Shown here: piece by piece, positions 63,786-64,000 of the stretch
Layout: each line of letters begins with the position of its first letter
Position numbering within the stretch: the stretch's first letter is position 1
Assembly: GCA_905221605.1 (NCBI GenBank)
Contig: CAJNDS010002368.1
Coordinates: forward strand, 1,207,011-1,271,010
Direction: 5' to 3'
Length of the DNA stretch: 64,000 nucleotides
From: Symbiodinium natans
Lineage: Eukaryota > Sar > Dinophyceae > Suessiales > Symbiodiniaceae
Notes under the pieces: generated by a model
Told to the model about the DNA's origin: nothing
Database searches by the model: none
What the model saw: the letters and a program-made list of their open reading frames with translations, nothing else
Made by a program: the position numbers and the translations under genes

Positions 63786-64000
63786 GCTGGCGCCAAAACA
63801 AATTCATCTCTTTTGTGTTTTTAAAGGCCTTATAGGGGTCGACCCCGAACCGAAGCTGCTTAAAGTGCACTTACGTGTTTGTGTTTGCGTGGTTCGACCG
63901 GGCCGCGCACGGAGTTGCAAGATGGATTTTCTTGATGTGAATTTGGATATAAATTTGAAAGTAGCTTCTTGGTTTGTGGTTTGGATCGGGTGGGCCCCCG
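63786..64000. other. No feature seen at window end
   Basis: About 215 bp, cut by the window edge. GCCAGCGCAGCTGGC at 63778-63792 is a short near-palindrome. Confidence 0.4.

Noticed and set aside
1-64000. tRNA, rRNA, snRNA or spliced-leader RNA genes
   Set aside because: I looked for B-box-like GGTTCGA words and known conserved cores and found no cloverleaf or leader gene; small genes could still be missed by eye.

Overview
The window looks like repeat-dominated nuclear DNA from a large eukaryotic genome, most probably a dinoflagellate alga (Symbiodiniaceae-like). The clues are several degenerate interstitial arrays of the plant/alveolate telomere unit TTTAGGG, exon-like segments bounded by GA, GC and GT donors with AG|G acceptors, an LTR that carries the last 11 nt of the dinoflagellate spliced leader, and degenerate retroelements. 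Nothing looks prokaryotic: there are no operons, no ribosome-binding sites and no CRISPR array. Gene density is very low and most open frames are by-products of tandem repeats. The organism call is an inference; no rRNA or tRNA was recognised to confirm it.

Layout. 1-5 kb: AT-rich DNA carrying eight GC-rich modules in both orientations, a 1.66-kb 9-bp minisatellite and a ~55-bp minisatellite. 5-7 kb: palindrome-bearing and GA/CT-rich tandem repeats. 7-20 kb: a ~0.9-kb foldback element, G-rich and C-rich tracts, several short repeat families, telomere-like arrays, and three exon-like minus-strand segments (7.8, 16.4 and 19.3 kb). 20-24 kb: a telomere-like array followed by short minisatellites. 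24.3-26.8 kb: a decayed minus-strand LINE-like element with reverse transcriptase, C2H2 fingers and a helical tail. 27.4-29.3 kb: weak minus-strand exon candidates. 32.3-46.6 kb: minisatellites built on GGGGCTTAAA, interrupted by a young Ty1/copia element at 34871-43735. 46.6-47.2 kb: another minisatellite. 47-62.8 kb: mostly featureless DNA with plus-strand exon candidates, the clearest being the coiled-coil 3' end at 62.2-62.8 kb. 56.7-57.8 kb and 62.9-63.8 kb: telomere-like TTTAGGG DNA.

The centrepiece is the 8,865-bp copia element. It has identical 214-bp LTRs, a 5-bp target duplication, a tRNA-iMet-like primer site and one uninterrupted gag-protease-integrase-RT-RNase H frame. Four things about it are unusual: (i) the tetranucleotide ATTG is enriched roughly 5- to 10-fold on the sense strand only, across LTR, coding and non-coding parts; (ii) a 2.2-kb region between pol and the 3' LTR carries two overlapping extra reading frames with the same ATTG signature; (iii) the third acidic residue of the integrase DD35E triad is glycine; (iv) the LTR contains a spliced-leader-like 11-mer. 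All counts were made by eye on samples and need a computed check.
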